Of a stretch of 32,054 nucleotides of DNA, positions 31,911 through 32,054 are shown in pieces. Below the pieces are notes generated by a model. The model searched no databases. It saw nothing but the letters and a program-made list of their open reading frames with translations, and was not told the origin of the DNA. How positions within the stretch are numbered: position 1 is the first letter of the stretch; each line of letters starts with the position of its first letter. This DNA is from an uncultured Prevotella sp. (GTDB lineage: Bacteria > Bacteroidota > Bacteroidia > Bacteroidales > Bacteroidaceae): contig ONYL01000024.1 of the NCBI GenBank assembly GCA_900322035.1, positions 1-32,054 on the forward strand. The letters are read 5' to 3'. The translations under genes were made by a program, and so were the position numbers.

Positions 31911-31949
31911 GTGTCACCCTTTCACCAAAGGTGTTGTGTCACCCTTTCA
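31911..31949. repeat. 14-base direct repeat at the end of the right-edge gene
   Basis: GTGTCACCCTTTCA occurs at 31911-31924 and 31936-31949, a period of 25 bases. The second copy contains the stop codon of the partial gene. A CACC-rich dyad lies between them (CACCTTTGGTG on the minus strand). It could be the end of a mobile element. Confidence 0.6.
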
Positions 31950-32054
31950 GCCCAGAAGATAAGGAAAATAGTCACGAACGGGCTTTAGCTGCCGATGGAG
32001 CTCTGGGACTGAAGTTATGGGGATAGCCTTACGAGCAAGCTCGACGGCTCCCCC
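31947..32054 (-). CDS. Partial CDS, C-terminal 35 residues of an unrecognised protein
   Basis: From the right edge a minus-strand frame reads GGAVELARKAIPITSVPELH then RQLKPVRDYFPYLLG and stops with TGA at 31947. The amino-acid composition is protein-like, with a basic amphipathic end. The start lies outside the window. I do not recognise the family; a transposase end is possible because of the direct repeats at its stop, but this is not shown. Confidence 0.45.
   Translation of the reverse strand, partial: GGAVELARKAIPITSVPELHRQLKPVRDYFPYLLG

Noticed and set aside
1-32054. tRNA or rRNA genes
   Set aside because: I scanned the intergenic stretches for T-loop-like GTTCGA patterns and conserved rRNA, tmRNA, SRP or RNase P motifs and found none; a covariance-model scan would be decisive.

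Overview
The window looks like chromosomal DNA from a member of the Bacteroidota, most likely order Bacteroidales and close to Prevotella. The evidence is: many promoters of the Bacteroidota type (-33 TTTG or TTG, about 20 bases, then TAnnTTTG at -7); start regions without Shine-Dalgarno sequences; a dapB - lepB - S26-like - WbqC cluster; a DUF2851 gene; and exported multidomain proteins with Por-type (type IX secretion) C-terminal tails controlled by membrane-anchored TPR/AraC regulators. Both window ends cut through genes.

Layout. 1-600: 3'-truncated minus-strand gene, a terminator, a possible 41-codon ORF and a TfoX-N-type gene. 600-1100: intergenic DNA with a 22-base tandem repeat. 1110-4704: plus-strand housekeeping cluster: DapB, signal peptidase I, a small S26-fold protein that seems to have lost its catalytic residues, and a WbqC-family protein. 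4925-7781: minus-strand operon DUF2851 - thioesterase - DprA. 7782-8322: gap with a transposase-like remnant and a strong terminator. 8323-22634: about 14 kb, all minus strand, made of two modules of the same plan (regulator, then large adhesin-like exported protein, then second exported protein). Module A (20922-22634, 17819-20797, 15638-17806) ends in an M6 metalloprotease; module B (13759-15408, 10209-13541, 8323-10179) ends in an Omp28-like CxxC protein and is visibly more AT-rich. 23006-25973: minus-strand operon dusB - ruvB - coaD - ybeY. 26157-26279: a short gene for a 40-residue peptide with its own promoter, leader and terminator, divergent from crcB. 26704-27926: fluoride channel and HAD phosphatase. 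28055-30711: minus-strand operon PfkB sugar kinase - flavodiiron protein - LOG-family protein. 30950-31707: AraC remnant, a small four-TM membrane protein, and overlapping its start a 38-codon cysteine-rich ORF with its own promoter. 31947-32054: 5'-truncated gene.

How the genes may work together. The housekeeping groups cover lysine and cell-wall precursor synthesis, protein export, DNA uptake and recombination, tRNA and rRNA maturation, CoA synthesis and oxygen detoxification. The two exported modules look like surface adhesin and protease or thiol-protein systems, each with a dedicated membrane-spanning regulator. The most likely undescribed parts are the two short peptide genes (26157-26279 and 31591-31707 with its coupled membrane protein) and the duplicated regulator/cargo modules. 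All functions are inferred from sequence patterns read by eye; no database search was run.
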